From: Marthasterias glacialis
Lineage: Eukaryota; Echinodermata; Asteroidea; Forcipulatida; Asteriidae
Assembly: GCA_911728455.2 (NCBI GenBank)
Contig: OU452233.1
Location: 17,507,926-17,571,925 of the forward strand
Length of the DNA stretch: 64,000 bases
Direction of reading: 5' to 3'
Below the pieces are notes generated by a model. That model made no database searches, had not been told where the DNA came from, and worked only from the letters and a program-made list of their open reading frames with translations. Shown here in pieces: positions 24,101 to 35,524 of this stretch (the first letter of the stretch is position 1; every line of letters begins with the position of its first letter). Both the position numbers and the translations under genes were made by a program.

Positions 24101-24425
24101 TGAACGTTTATATTTTCCATCTTACCAATGCTGTGCACGCCCCTTTCAGGTCAACGTCCTGCAGCAGTTAGAGCACCTGTCTTCGTATCGATCCATCAGG
24201 CAACGCATGAACAGCGGGCAGCTCTCCGTCCATGGGATGTGGTACGACGTCAGTCAGGACAAGATTTACTGGTTCAGTCGGCAGCGCAAGGGGTTCATCG
24301 AAATCTGCGAAGAGACGATCGACGAGATCATCGAATCGTGCAAAAGGACTGTTCGACCGGAGGAAGACCAAATCAATGGCGTAGGGTTTAAGAAACCTGA
24401 ATCGGTTGGGACTGCGATAGAATAG
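21165..24425 (+). CDS. Beta-class carbonic anhydrase
   Basis: Zinc enzyme that interconverts CO2 and bicarbonate; the animal beta-class is known from many invertebrates and absent in vertebrates. Exons 21165-21263, 21829-22059, 23254-23496 and 24150-24425, all phase 0, give 282 residues, near the usual 255-280. The start is the ATG opening MEKILRGILKY, the standard N-terminus of animal beta-CAs. Zinc ligands C41, H106 and C109 (SCIDSR and CGHSDCQ) and the D43-R45 dyad are all present, as is RNAGN of the substrate pocket. No signal peptide; the fly orthologue is mitochondrial, location here not visible. Looks complete and functional. Confidence 0.93.
21625..21707. mobile_element. Half copy of the 48240-48498 foldback element
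   Basis: ACGTCGAGACCA, AGAGCCACCACTCTCC, AAAAGAGATTT and AAGTTTACTAGTT occur in the same order as in one arm of the element at 48240-48498. Only one arm is present. In intron 1 of the carbonic anhydrase. Confidence 0.55.
22060..23253. other. Carbonic anhydrase intron 2
   Basis: Holds a repeat at 22165-22320 (ACTTCACGGAGGCAA, TGCCTTGGTGCCC, TGCCCTTTCAAGAACGAAGAA) shared with 45400-45745, and a fragment of the TTAA MITE family at 22604-22707. The remainder shows nothing recognisable. Confidence 0.55.
23916..24064. mobile_element. MITE with GTTTTACACCACCGCAG ends, copy 1
   Basis: Ends GTTTTACACCACCGCAGCT and AGCTGCGGTGGTGCAAAC are inverted repeats; the GC-rich interior has alternating CG/TG words. 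A second copy is at 27281-27429, and similarity continues past the right end (CGCTCGGATTAG). It lies 85 bases before the acceptor of the last carbonic anhydrase exon. Confidence 0.8.
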
Positions 24426-24465
24426 GCTCAAATGGTTTCGCACCTTCCCACGGTCTGCTCATTCA

Positions 24466-24825
24466 GTATCATCCACTTTGGGTTTGGGTGATACAACGAA
24501 TGCGCTGTGGCAGCCTGCAATATCCTGTGGTGAAGCATCGGCACAGTACACAGTCAACCCTCCTACTCTCTGACCATACAGTATCATCCACTTTGGTGTT
24601 GGGTGATACAATAAATGCACTATGCCAGCCTGCAACATCCTGTGGTGAAACATCGATACAGTAGACAGTAAACCCTCCTACTCTCTGACCATTTAGTATC
24701 ATCCACTGTGATTTTGAGTGATAGATGCACTATGCCAGCCTGCAATTATGATATCATGTGGCGAATGTGTCTGCACAGTACACAGCCAACCCTCCTACTC
24801 TCCGACCATTCAATATCATCTACCT
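24466..24825 (+). repeat. Three tandem units of about 118 bases after carbonic anhydrase
   Basis: AGTATCATCCACT...GGGTGATA...CCAGCCTGCAA...CCCTCCTACTCTCTGACCAT recurs at about 24466, 24586 and 24702. It begins 40 bases after the stop codon, so it probably forms the 3' UTR. An AATAAA at 24610-24615 falls in the second unit. Confidence 0.8.
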
Positions 24826-27280
24826 CTTCTTCTGTCGTGTCCTGGTACTGCACTTTTGTATATAAATTCACCGTTGTTCACAATTGTGAGACGTGGAGTT
24901 GTTTTGGGAAAGGTCTGCCACAGTTCGGGGTTTCTCAAGCAGGGGAGCATTGACGCAATGTTACTGCGGCTCGGTTGGGCAGTCACAGACGGTTGATCCC
25001 TGGCTGTCCAACTCCAGCTCGAAGGTGGTTGAGGCCACTTCCATCTTTGCCATATTCCCTCACCTCCATGTGGGAGACGCTCGGCTAAAGTTAGATCCAT
25101 TCCAATCGGTCGTTGGACCACAGCAAGTCTACCATTCAACATTTTGGAGGCTTGCTCTCTTGGGTGCTATATGTAGGAGTAGTGGTCTTTGTGTGTGTTT
25201 CTTGTACTTTTTTAACTTTTTAAAGCGCCTATAGAGACTTCCGGGTATGAGAGCTATATCGACTTGCTCATTATTATTATTACTATTATTATAATTGTAC
25301 TGTGGCCAAATCGGTGTTCAATACATCAATTGTTTGATACATGAAATAGCCTCCAAATTATGTCTTTGCCCCTGCTTGCTCACCCCCCCCCCCCCCGCCC
25401 TCTACCAACCTCCCCCACCACCACCCCCCCCCCAACAAATGAAAATGTCTGGCTATGCCACTGAGTAGCTTGAAAGCTCTTCCATGACTGTAATCAGCTG
25501 AAAGGAGTGGATGTCTTTAGTCTGTCATGTGTTACTGTCTTTCATTTTTTTTTCTGTTATTATTTTTGTATTTTGGGTTTGTTTTTTTGTATTTGTTATT
25601 TAAACCTTGTGTAGAAAATGTGCGACATTTGCAACGAGTAGATGGTGACTCGTGATTTAATTGCATTTGAACACGCCCTTCACCCTCACGATGACGTACC
25701 TCGCTTGTTGTTCGTACACGATCATTCCCATGCATTCAATGCATGATTTAAGCCGAAGACCAAAGGAGATTTTTTTTTTCACATGTTGTAAGAAAGAAGA
25801 AGAAAAAACAGCAAAACCCAAAACAGTCTACGGGATGTTTACGGGGTAAACACGTCATTGGCTTCCGGTAGAGTAAATTTCCCCCATGCATTCCCTAGTT
25901 TTTAGACAAGAACAAAAAGTAGACACAGTAACAGTTTTTTTTTACTTCATTGTGCGTGCGTGTTTCAAAGGTAAAGTATAGGATTGATAAAGATAAGTGC
26001 AGTGGTGAGTGTTCTTACTTTGTGTGATTCAATATATACATGAAAGATGAAAGAAAGTTAAAAATGATGGCCCAATCCGTCGTCCAAGTCAGGAGAAAAT
26101 AGTAATAAAAAAAAAACGTGCACACAGCATGAAAACACACTGTCCTTAATTTCGATTAATACAACCGAAATTAAAATCGGGGTCTTCAAAATCTAGTTTG
26201 TCGACTTTTGACAGTATTTCAGACAGAAATAATTATATGGAAGATTGCTACTGGTATGAACTTTATAATCAGTAAGCTTTCAGACTGATACTAATAATAC
26301 CATTTTTTTGATGAATACCAATTCTGTATTCTACCGTTCATTTAGCTCGAAAATGGACAGACTTCGCGGTATGGCAGTTTGAATTTATTGCAGTCTATCA
26401 CGCACAAATGTAAGTTTTCAACATTGAAAATTATGTTTCCATCAATTATATTACCTGAATTGATGTTTACAGTACTTAAAACATTTTTTTTTACAACTTA
26501 AATATTCATCAGAAATCCCACATAGGTGCAATGTGAGCTCAGGCAAATTGATGTGCTTTTTTTGATAGTGTATGACATAAAGAGATGCAGTCAATGAAAG
26601 TGGAGGTCGTAGGATGTTTTAATATTTGTGTAACAGGGTATGTGTGTGTGGGTATCGTCGAGTTCTGAAATTGTACAGTCTTGTCGTGTAGTTGTTATTC
26701 CTTTCTATAGAAATAAATGTTCGTACATGGAAAATATGACATAGTTGTGCAGTGACCTGTTTAAAGTTGTGAGTTAAAGAGACAATGCGGGTTTTTTTTG
26801 TTTTTTTTTTTTTTGGTTTGGGAAGAGTGCATGCCTTTTCTACCCGCTTGTTTTCAAGCCACCTCGTGGGAAAATTGTCGTCAACTGTTGGTGGTCACGC
26901 TTGGGTTAATTGAAAACAACAACGACCAAAGTTGAAAACCACAACATACAAAGTTAGTTTGTTAGTTTGACCACCAAAAGTTGAACATTTTCTCAGGGTT
27001 GGCTTGGATCGCACAGCGGCGTGTAGGAAATGCATTTGACAGACAACAATAAAGTGTACCACTAATCTATCGTCACGTTAGAAGTTTTTCCAAATGGTTT
27101 TAACTTTTTTGAAGTACCTGAAACCGCCCAAAAATGTTTTAATAGAATGGCTTTACAGCTATAGGAGCATTTCTCCTGAGAATTGCTAATGATGGGAAGA
27201 ACTTTATGATAATACTGATCACCCTCCCCCTCGTCCCCCTTCTTCCCGGCAGCCAATGGTTGCCATTCATGTATTTTGAT

Positions 27281-27429
27281 GTTTTACACCACTGCAGTCA
27301 TGGCCTCCACACGCGCGCGTGACACGACACGCGCGTCAGCGCGCATATGTACCAATCGGCATGGAGTATTCAAAGTGCGTGTGCCTCAACGCACACATGT
27401 GTGGCTGCCATAGTTGCGGTGGTGTAAAC
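27281..27429. mobile_element. MITE with GTTTTACACCAC ends, copy 2
   Basis: GTTTTACACCACTGCAG on the left and TTGCGGTGGTGTAAAC on the right; the interior parallels copy 1 at 23916-24064 (CGCGCATATGT, CCAATC, AGTGCGTGTG). Both copies are followed by GCCCGTGA/GCCCATGA and GCTCGGATTAG, so the unit may extend further right. Confidence 0.75.
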
Positions 27430-28690
27430 GCCCGTGACCAAGCTGCTCGGATTAGGCCTAGTCGATAAATGGGCTAATCCAATTTCTTTAAGATCCAATA
27501 GAGTTGGATTGGAGGGGCGTTTTGTGTCAAAGTTGAACTTGGTTACACATAAATACCACCACAAATAACCGATTGACAAACATAAGATGGTTTTCACTAC
27601 TCATTTTGTGTGACACGAATCTTTAAAAAGAAATTAATAAATAAAAAAAAAAATAATAATAAATAAACTTGCATTGTGTAGCCGACAAGGTGAAGTGGAT
27701 ACTTACTGTGAATATGTACGAGAAAATAAAATTACCTATCCAAACTGCTTACCAAACGCAATGACCCGTTTTATAAATGATAATGGCCCATTGTTTTGAC
27801 CCTAGTCTTTCTCGAAACCTAATGACACAACACACATATGCCGTCAGCTGAAATCACGGGACTAGATTTTGTTAAAAGTTGTATATACAAAATTTACCAG
27901 AGTGTGATAATCCGAAAAGTTCTCCAACGGAAAACCTGCAGTTCTCGTGTAAAATGCCGTCAAAGTAGGCTGAAAATCGATGACCCACGGTCACGAAACT
28001 ACCTCGCGAGAGAAGGCTGGTGTGTAAAGCGCCGCCAACGTCACGTTTTGTCTCTTTTTAAATCACTGCATGTTGTGGGGGTGAGAATCCTTTCTGAATT
28101 AAGTCGACACACAACTTTATGGGTAACACACAACATTCAATCAAAGGTGGGAAAGGGGAAAAGTAATTTTATAAACGAGACAGACTTTAAAAAAAAGGGG
28201 GTGACATCCGTGGAAAAGAAGGCAAAGACAAAAGGTTATTTATCATTTCCTTCTTGGATGTGCAGACCGTGTGGAGGCGCCTTATCCACAGTTTCTCTCT
28301 ACCCAGACGAACAGTCTCTCTGTCGTTACCTAGTCAGCGGCGTAACTAGGGGGGGGGCACGTGACCCCCCCCCCCAACTGATGTCCGTGCCCCCCGGGTG
28401 CCCCCCCCCCCCCCATTTGAAATCTGGAACTTTGAGATTAAAAATTACCAGAATTAAATGTTACATTTTATGAGCATTTACGTAGTAATTTCAATGTTTT
28501 TAGAACTTTTTGTAATTATTTACACACGTAATGTATTTTGTTTTACGTCCGTCAACACGGACTGTATAATAGGGACCGGTATATACATGTAGTTACTACC
28601 GGTATGGCGCTTTTGATGTAGGCCTTCGATTGCGTGGGCACAGTAATAATTTTCTGGTATTAGAGATGACGTTTGTGACGTGTGCATTGA

Positions 28691-29260
28691 AGTTGTTGTT
28701 TGACACTAGCTCGTGTGTATCGTAACCCTTCACCCGGACATGTGAACCAACCATCAACATCAAAATTCAAGCTAACTTTAGAAGGACATCTCAACTAACG
28801 TTAATCTGCAAGATTCTGAGACTCTATGTCCGTCATGTATTGTGTAAAGGCCGCATTGCATTTTGGGATTAGCCGTAGACCTATATGCTAATTTTAGTTA
28901 GCATATACCTGGCAGAAATCTGCCAGCAGAAATCTGCAAGGTATATGCTACTTGCATAGAGTTATATATAAGAACTAGAGGGCGTACAAACCATGCGACA
29001 CGGCCAGACAAGGAGCATTTTTTGACCATTGAGAAAATGGCGCGGACCATTCATTTACACTGGTTACTCATTCACACAGAAGCCATTTTTAAAGTGGACA
29101 TTCGTATGCTATTTGCCCATAGGGATTTTCGCCCATGGTGAGTCAGTGGAGTTCCGTGCGTGGCATCGCGAGTGCACCCTCTAGTTCTATTATATATAAC
29201 TCTATGGCTATAAAATTGTCATTACCCGCTACCGGTCCCTATAGTCTCTCAGAACGTAAA
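28691..29260. repeat. Two-copy repeat upstream of the transporter, split by a MITE
   Basis: Words GTATCGTAACCCTTCACCC, CAACATCAAA, GTGTAAAGGCCGCATTGCAT, GGTATATGCTA and TACCCGCTAC match the copy at 33321-33600 in the same gene's intron. Here the element at 28956-29208 interrupts it. Confidence 0.75.
28956..29208. mobile_element. MITE with CATAGAGTTATATATA ends, nested
   Basis: Left end CATAGAGTTATATATAAGAA then CTAGAGGG; right end CCCTCTAGTTC then TATATATAACTCTATG: inverted repeats near 28 bases. It interrupts the repeat at 28691-29260, and the uninterrupted copy at 33321-33600 shows the empty site. No ORF. Confidence 0.8.
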
Positions 29261-29543
29261 CGATGTAGGGACCAGGAACCAGGAACCAGTCTGTTTCAGT
29301 TGCACTCAGCTCACCCTTAATTGTTAGTCAAATCTAGCTGGTTTCTATAGTCAAATCTGACAATAATGTTTTTTTAAGAGCGTACAACGAAACATACAGC
29401 AATGACACAGACAACAATGGAGCGATTTTCAGCTCAATAGTTCCACTGATATTCGCAGTTCGTGGTGGCTTTACACAGCACCGTGTGGAGCAAAAGGACG
29501 AGCACACCCGTATACACGTCAAACCAGTACCAATAGTCTAATC

Positions 29544-29746
29544 ATGGCCGACCAAGCCACTGATGGTCAGGAGTTGCGGCTTCTTGCAGGCCAAACTTCA
29601 CGAAATCGCTTGCACCGAACACACGGAGCAGCGGAGGATGATGAACGTAGCAACTTGTCGTCAAAGGTAAGGCGTTCTAGACATGCTCGAGCCACGGAGG
29701 GGGTGGGGGGACTTAGGATAATCATGACACAATTGTTATATTTATA

Positions 29747-29781
<35 letters not shown>

Positions 29782-32700
29782 CCATAACACTTCTCTGAAT
29801 GGTGGCCCTGAAGTGACATCATAATATTGCAATGTAGAAAATATTATCGCAAGTATCTCAATGAAATAGCAATGAGTCTCATCCTTTATTGTATTACTTT
29901 ATGAAAAGACATTTATTTGCATGTCCCTTTGGTTTTTTGTAAGTCTTAACTCCTTGTGAATGTTTACTTCATGCAGTTCTTTTGCCAGAGTTCCGAATGA
30001 ATTTTAGATGATCTATATAATGTACTAATATCCTTGCTTTTCAGTTTGCTTTGGTTCTTTTGAATGTAATATTTGTCTTATTTGAATTACCTACAATTTG
30101 TGGGTATGCTTTGCTTTTTGACAATGTTTTTGTAACCATGCACAATTTAACCTTTTCTTATCGTGTGCGTACATGATAGTTATTTTGTACGTACACGATA
30201 GTTATCGTGTACGTACTCGATAAATATCATGTACGTACATGATAAGCCCCAACTTATCGTGTACGTACACGATAATTTATCATGTACGTACACGATAAGT
30301 ATCGTGTACGTACACGATAACTATTGTGCACGTACAAGATAAGAGTGGGATTTGTTTATCTTCATGTGGCGGCAATACGTCTCCGTAGGGAAACCCTACT
30401 AATTATTATTTTGTTTTTCACCAAATCATTCTAGATTGGCGGTTTGTACGGTAAAAATTAACCACAGGAGAGAATCCCCAATCAAAAAAAAAATGTTCAG
30501 AATTGACCGGGAGAACTCATTTCTAGATCAGTATGACCCTTTTGGGGTCTCAAAATGACCCAGATACTGAGTCAAAAACACATTACTGACTCAGAACTCA
30601 GACCCCGGATCATATTGACTCCTCAAAAGCGGACCACGCTGACCTCGAAATGAGTACGGCCTGGACGGACCCTCCTCCACGACATTATTATATAAAAACT
30701 CCCGGTTCAGAGTACATGTATTGACCCGGATTCCGTGTCCCACAGGGGCGTACCCATTTCTGGTTCAGGCTGACTCGGTTATTACATTCATCTTGATTTG
30801 TGCAAAGAATGGAACCATTTATTTACAGTCTGTTTACCAATGTCGAGCTGGGGCCCTAAATAAATGAATTCTTCCCAAAAAACAATCACCAAATGAGTTG
30901 GGGATTTTTTTTTATTTTCCTTTGGTCAGGGTGGAGGTTTGAGTGTGATTCAGACAGCTTTGTCAATGAGTGCATTCACCACTGGATATGCGACGATGGT
31001 GATTTCAGTGCTGGTAGTCAGCACAGGTAAGACAAACATTACCCTGTAAGTTTGTGATGACGTTTTGGAGCCGGAAGTGCAATGTAAACGAGTGGTATAC
31101 ATTATGTGAACATTCGTTACAGTGTATTTCCGGCTCCAAATCGTCATCACTTACTAACAAGACTACAACATATCATGAAACAGGATTGAATAATGTGATG
31201 GACTCTTACTTACAGTTTAGATCTTTATATGCATGTGTCTTTTGTTCATTTTTATTTCATTTGAGAAGAATGATAATCCCCGAATATACCTTATGCATTG
31301 ACGTCACCACGCCGCCATCTTGGAAGTAAAATCGTGGACATGTATGTTGTTGTGTTTCTGACAGGATGGCTCGGGATTGTGACAAGTGGACTCGTCTACT
31401 CCACAGTGGTCTTTACGTTGGTGCTTATAGGACGCTGCTGGAACATGGTTTGCGAGAAATACCCAACAGAACGACATCCTTTTGGGGCGATAGGCTTCGA
31501 GGCCTACGGTGGCCGAGGAAGGTCACAAACCGTTTTTCTTTCGTCTTATTTATTTATTTATTTATTTATTTTTTTACATTATTTGGTGAACTTTTCACAT
31601 CGTGGCTGGAGATGGTGCATTAACTGAAACTGTGAGTTGCATTGGTGCCTTTTAGCTCTCGATACCCGTTTGTTTTTCTCCAACTCGTTGTCTATTATTA
31701 ATTTAATGCCATTGGGCCTATATATTTGTCTGTTTCTTAAATTATATTTAGCATCAGGAAATCAACCTGATAGTAATAAAGTTTGCTGTTTTCGAAATCC
31801 TTCAGGGATGCTACCTTTTCTTAATGTGGGTCTGTCAATGTTTTCTTTAATCGTTTTCATCATTGTGTTTTTGTATCCTTCCTGTGAATTAAATTAATAA
31901 ATGAAACGAAATGAAATGAAATTTTCTTGACATTGATTTGTTTGGTTGTTGCATTAGTTAAACATGTACCAAGCCCATCTGTTCTGTCCCGTCCCCTTTG
32001 TTTGGTCTGTGTTTTTGTTCGTCCAAGGCTGTTCCCTACAAGCTTCAGCTTATTTGAACAGAATCCATACTTATTTAAGTTTCTTCTTTTTTTTCTTCTT
32101 TGGTTTTTTTCGTTTTTTTCCCTTCTCCTCCTACTTCTTCTTCTTCTGTATTTTCATTATTAATGGGTCCACCAGTTTGGACCTTAAAGGTTACTCTCCA
32201 ATGTTCATTTACTAACTTCTAACTTCTAACTTCTATTCATGTCATTAATATTTTTATCAATATTGTTATTTATTAATCAGATACTGTATTTTTATGTGAG
32301 TGTGGAAATTAAATTAAAAATGAATTGAATTGAATTATTATTATGGGAATGCTTTAGTGTTTCCCAAATTAATCATGTAATAAAAAAAAGTGGTTTTGTT
32401 TTCTTTCATATCACAGAACTATTATGAATGGCCTCATGGTTGGTTGCTCCTTTATTACCGCTGCATCGATACCTCTGGCCGGGTCCGAGTTGATACTACT
32501 CATCGGAGGCACCGCTCTACAGGGATACTTCTGCTATTTCCCCATCGCGATCAATCTCATAGTCTGCCTGTTGACGTGGCTGAAGACACCCAAAGAAATT
32601 TGGTACGTAAAATGCCGACGGAGCGTTGTGACTCACGCCACAAAAACAGTCAAAGATCGAGAGGTAACAATGGATATGGAAAACATAGAAGTGGTGATAA

Positions 32701-35524
32701 TGTTCTGGTGATGCCAGAGAACACCATAATCGATGATTGGTTTTATTTTATTTTTTTTATCCCGGCATTTTTTTAGGTGGTATATAAAACACGCCGCCTC
32801 AACCTCGTTCCAATCTTGGTGTACGAGGACGTGGCCGTAAACTTTAAAGCTACTGCAAGAATCACAGACGCATGTTAATTGTCCTTCCCCATCAGTTTAT
32901 TGCATTGAAGTTGAGGACAACAAATTCTGTGATATTATGTTGCAGGCTGGTTTCGTTGGTATCCTTTACGAGTAACGTTTTAGCATTCATGGCCACCGTC
33001 GTCGGATTGATTGTATCAGGAGAATCGAACAGTACAAGAAGCGGTGACATTCGAGAAGAGAGTCCAGTACTTCACCATGCAGAACTTATTGGAACACTGA
33101 CATTAATGACGGCTATCCACTACGTCTTGCCAACAATGCAACAGGACATGAAAGAGCCGTCGGGTGTTGGTAAGGCTGTTCTTGTAACTGCTGGAGGTAA
33201 GTTGTGTTGACGTCAGTGTTTGGTTTGTTAAGCATATCAAAAATGTATGAATAATGGAGAAAAGTTGTTCATAGGTGACAATCATAAAATAGTTTCATTA
33301 AACAAATCGTATAAGAACCAGTGCATGTTGTTTGACGCTAGCACACGTGTGCATCGTAACCCTTCACCCAGACATAGTGAACCAACCTTCAACATCAAAC
33401 TTCAAGCTTACTTTAGAAGAACATCTTAACTAAAGTTTAGTCTGCACGACGGGAGATTCTGAGATTCTGTGTCCGTCTCGTGGTGTGTAAAGGCCGCATT
33501 GCATTATGGGATTACGTAGACCTATTATGCTAAATCAGAAATCTGCCAGGTATATGCTAATTTTCGTTACCCGCTACTGGTCCCTGTACAGTCAGAACCA
33601 TAACAATGTTAGTATCGTTAGAAATTTGAAGACGTTGGCTACCACTAGAAAAAAGGATACTTTTTCCCAAATGTAAATGTAGCGTACACTTTGAAACGAC
33701 CTTTTAAAAAATGCAAAAGTGTCCTGTTGCAAGTACTTGGTCTTTAATACCGTGAAAATACAAAATACGCAACACTGGTGTATGCTCGTAAAATTTTGAA
33801 GATTTTGGAGGCACGTCGCGACTTATACGACTTTACGAAAGGCTATCAGTCGGCCGTCAACTTTTCTTTAATTCACGGTTGTGGCGGTATATTTTGTTGC
33901 AGTAAACACGGCCATAGCCTCACCTGTTATCGTTACGTTGTACATTATCTACGGGACAACTCTGAGCATAACTGGAAATGCCACTGCTTTGACGTTGCTC
34001 TCCGATGGCGCCCTCAAGGTCCTGTGCTCGTCATTAATCCTAGTGCATATTGTACAGGCTATCCTACTGTGCAATAACCCCCTATACCAGTTCCTGGAGG
34101 AGAAACTTGAGATAACATCTGGTATGTCGACGGTATATAGCGACCTTACTTATAATATCTACCTCCCTTCCACACAAGCCCCAACCCCAACCCGAGTACC
34201 TAATTAACCCCCCCCCCCCCCCATTATGCATAATCCTGGGCTACGACGTGGTCCTTGCTCTGGTCGTACTACCCATTACCCAGACCCCGCCCCTACCATT
34301 CAATTAGTAATAAATTTATACCCTACTCTTCTCCAGGAAACCAAATAAGACGCCTACATACAATACAAGATTATACAATTAAAGGTGCACCCCAATCCAC
34401 ATCAATCCAACTGGCATGACCCTCGACCTCCCCCAATACGCCAAACTAAGCCCCACCCCCATAAAGCTCCTCCAATCCCCGCTCCCATCAGCTCAAAGTC
34501 CATCAACTCAAAGTCCAAATAAACCACTATTTATAGTAGAACAAGTTTTTTTTTTTCTCAAATACTTATGAAACCAACAATGATCAAAGCTCATTGATGG
34601 AAATGTTTATTCCCTTACTGTGTCGACTGACAGATTTTAGCTGGAAACGACTAGCCCTCCGCCCCTTAGTTATACTCCTGCAGCTTTTCTTGCAAGAAAC
34701 TGTCCCCCACGCCACCCTGTTATTTGCCATCAGTGGCGGCTGTTTCTTGCCTCCACTTGCGTTCGTCGCACCATCATTGTGTTATCTACGCCTGAAGGGT
34801 TTAAAGCTGCAAGAAAGTGGGATCACTAAAAAACCGTACGTGTCAGTTTTCCTATAGTTTGAAAAAAAAATTAAAAGTCTGTAAAATTAAAACTAAAACT
34901 CAGGATTGATATTTGTAAATTTGTTTTATTAATTAGGATCAGCCTAATATTGTGGACCTTAGGCATTGACGTCATCATGAACTAAATTGCCGTCTCCACA
35001 AAATGGCGGACCGTATGTTTCTATGCAGAGAGCAACATTCAGCTGGTTGTATTTCCGAGAGGCAAATTTATATATTTTGAAATCACTAACCACTTATCAG
35101 ACCACACTGTGGGTGTGTTGTTGCATGAATAGACTTAAAAAGACAGAGCAATCGGCAAAATTTAGAGAGAGTTTTGAAGTCAACTCTGTTTGATCTTTCT
35201 AAGATTGCTTTGAGCAGTGTGGAGCAACGTAGACTTTATAATGCACACAGTGCCAAACTCAAAACTGTTCATAAATTAGAATATTAAAAATGGTCGTTTC
35301 AAGCTAAGAAAAGTCATCTATGGTCGTCCGTGGTTATCATAAGATATTTACTTTCTTTCTTTAGGAAACTATTTCTACTTGAAACGGCCGTCTGCTGGTT
35401 GATCATGGGGGTCACGCCGCTTGTTATGGTCGCCGTCTTGTACGTCACGTTTTCCGAGGTGGTAGCCGGGCGGACTGTATTCACAGCGCCATGCTACATT
35501 AACGCCACGCTAGCTCACCCATAA
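29544..35524 (+). CDS. Amino acid/auxin permease-superfamily transporter (SLC32/36/38-like)
   Basis: Predicted multi-pass membrane carrier of small amino acids or related solutes. Exons 29544-29666, 30930-31026, 31365-31521, 32417-32602, 32946-33196, 33903-34121, 34634-34835 and 35365-35524, all in phase, give 464 residues, typical for the family. Residues 1-41 are a hydrophilic cytoplasmic tail; the family-style first helices follow (GGLSVIQTALSMS, then STGWLGIVTSG). HPFGAIGFEAYGGRGR matches the family's conserved YP-IGE-AYGR-GR loop, and the C-terminal third has RPLV, GGCFLPPLAFVAPSLCYLRLKG as in Aa_trans proteins. About ten to eleven hydrophobic segments. NST and NAT glycosylation sites fall in loops. 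It is too diverged to name a substrate; a vesicular, proton- or sodium-coupled role cannot be told apart by eye. Confidence 0.78.
29667..30929. other. Transporter intron 1
   Basis: Holds a (TA)n run (29750-29780), the palindromic array copy 2 (30156-30390) and a GGGTCA-rich repeat piece (about 30490-30790). Nothing else recognised. Confidence 0.6.
30156..30390. repeat. Palindromic array element, copy 2
   Basis: ATCGTGTACGTACACGAT units with single-base variants at 30160-30345, closed by GATAAGAGTGGGATTTG and an outer end CATGTGGCGGCAATACG, the reverse complement of the outer left end of copies 1 and 3. The left outer end is missing, so this copy looks one-sided. Confidence 0.75.
31044..31158. 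mobile_element. Short palindromic MITE in transporter intron 2
   Basis: GTGATGACGTTTTGGAGCCG and CGGCTCCAAATCGTCATCAC are inverted copies, extending inward over GAAGTGCAATGTAA / TTACAGTGTATTTC. The whole 115-base unit would fold into one hairpin. No coding capacity. Confidence 0.75.
31522..32416. other. Transporter intron 3, no features seen
   Basis: T-rich and C/T-rich low complexity (31545-31575; 32075-32150), otherwise nothing recognisable. Open frames here are hydrophobic-looking only because of T richness. Confidence 0.5.
33321..33600. repeat. Two-copy repeat in transporter intron 5, uninterrupted copy
   Basis: Matches 28691-29260 across GCATCGTAACCCTTCACCC, GTGTAAAGGCCGCATTGCAT and TACCCGCTAC, without the MITE that splits the other copy. 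Same orientation as that copy, 4.6 kb apart. Confidence 0.75.

Larger units (their letters stand above)
24826..29543. other. Intergenic, carbonic anhydrase to transporter
   Basis: Contains a C-rich fragment ending TGGCTATGCCACTG (25370-25466, related to 61943-62140), dispersed repeat A (25970-26180), a MITE (27281-27429), a C/G-run repeat (28330-28420) and the two-copy repeat with a nested MITE (28690-29260). A 211-codon open frame at 27838-28473 was judged spurious. No promoter called. Confidence 0.55.

Noticed and set aside
27838-28473. 211-codon plus-strand ORF, the longest frame not in a recognised gene
   Set aside because: No family resemblance, no splice partners, and its 3' part runs through a C/G-run repeat (GGCGTAACTAGGGGG) that is dispersed in the window.
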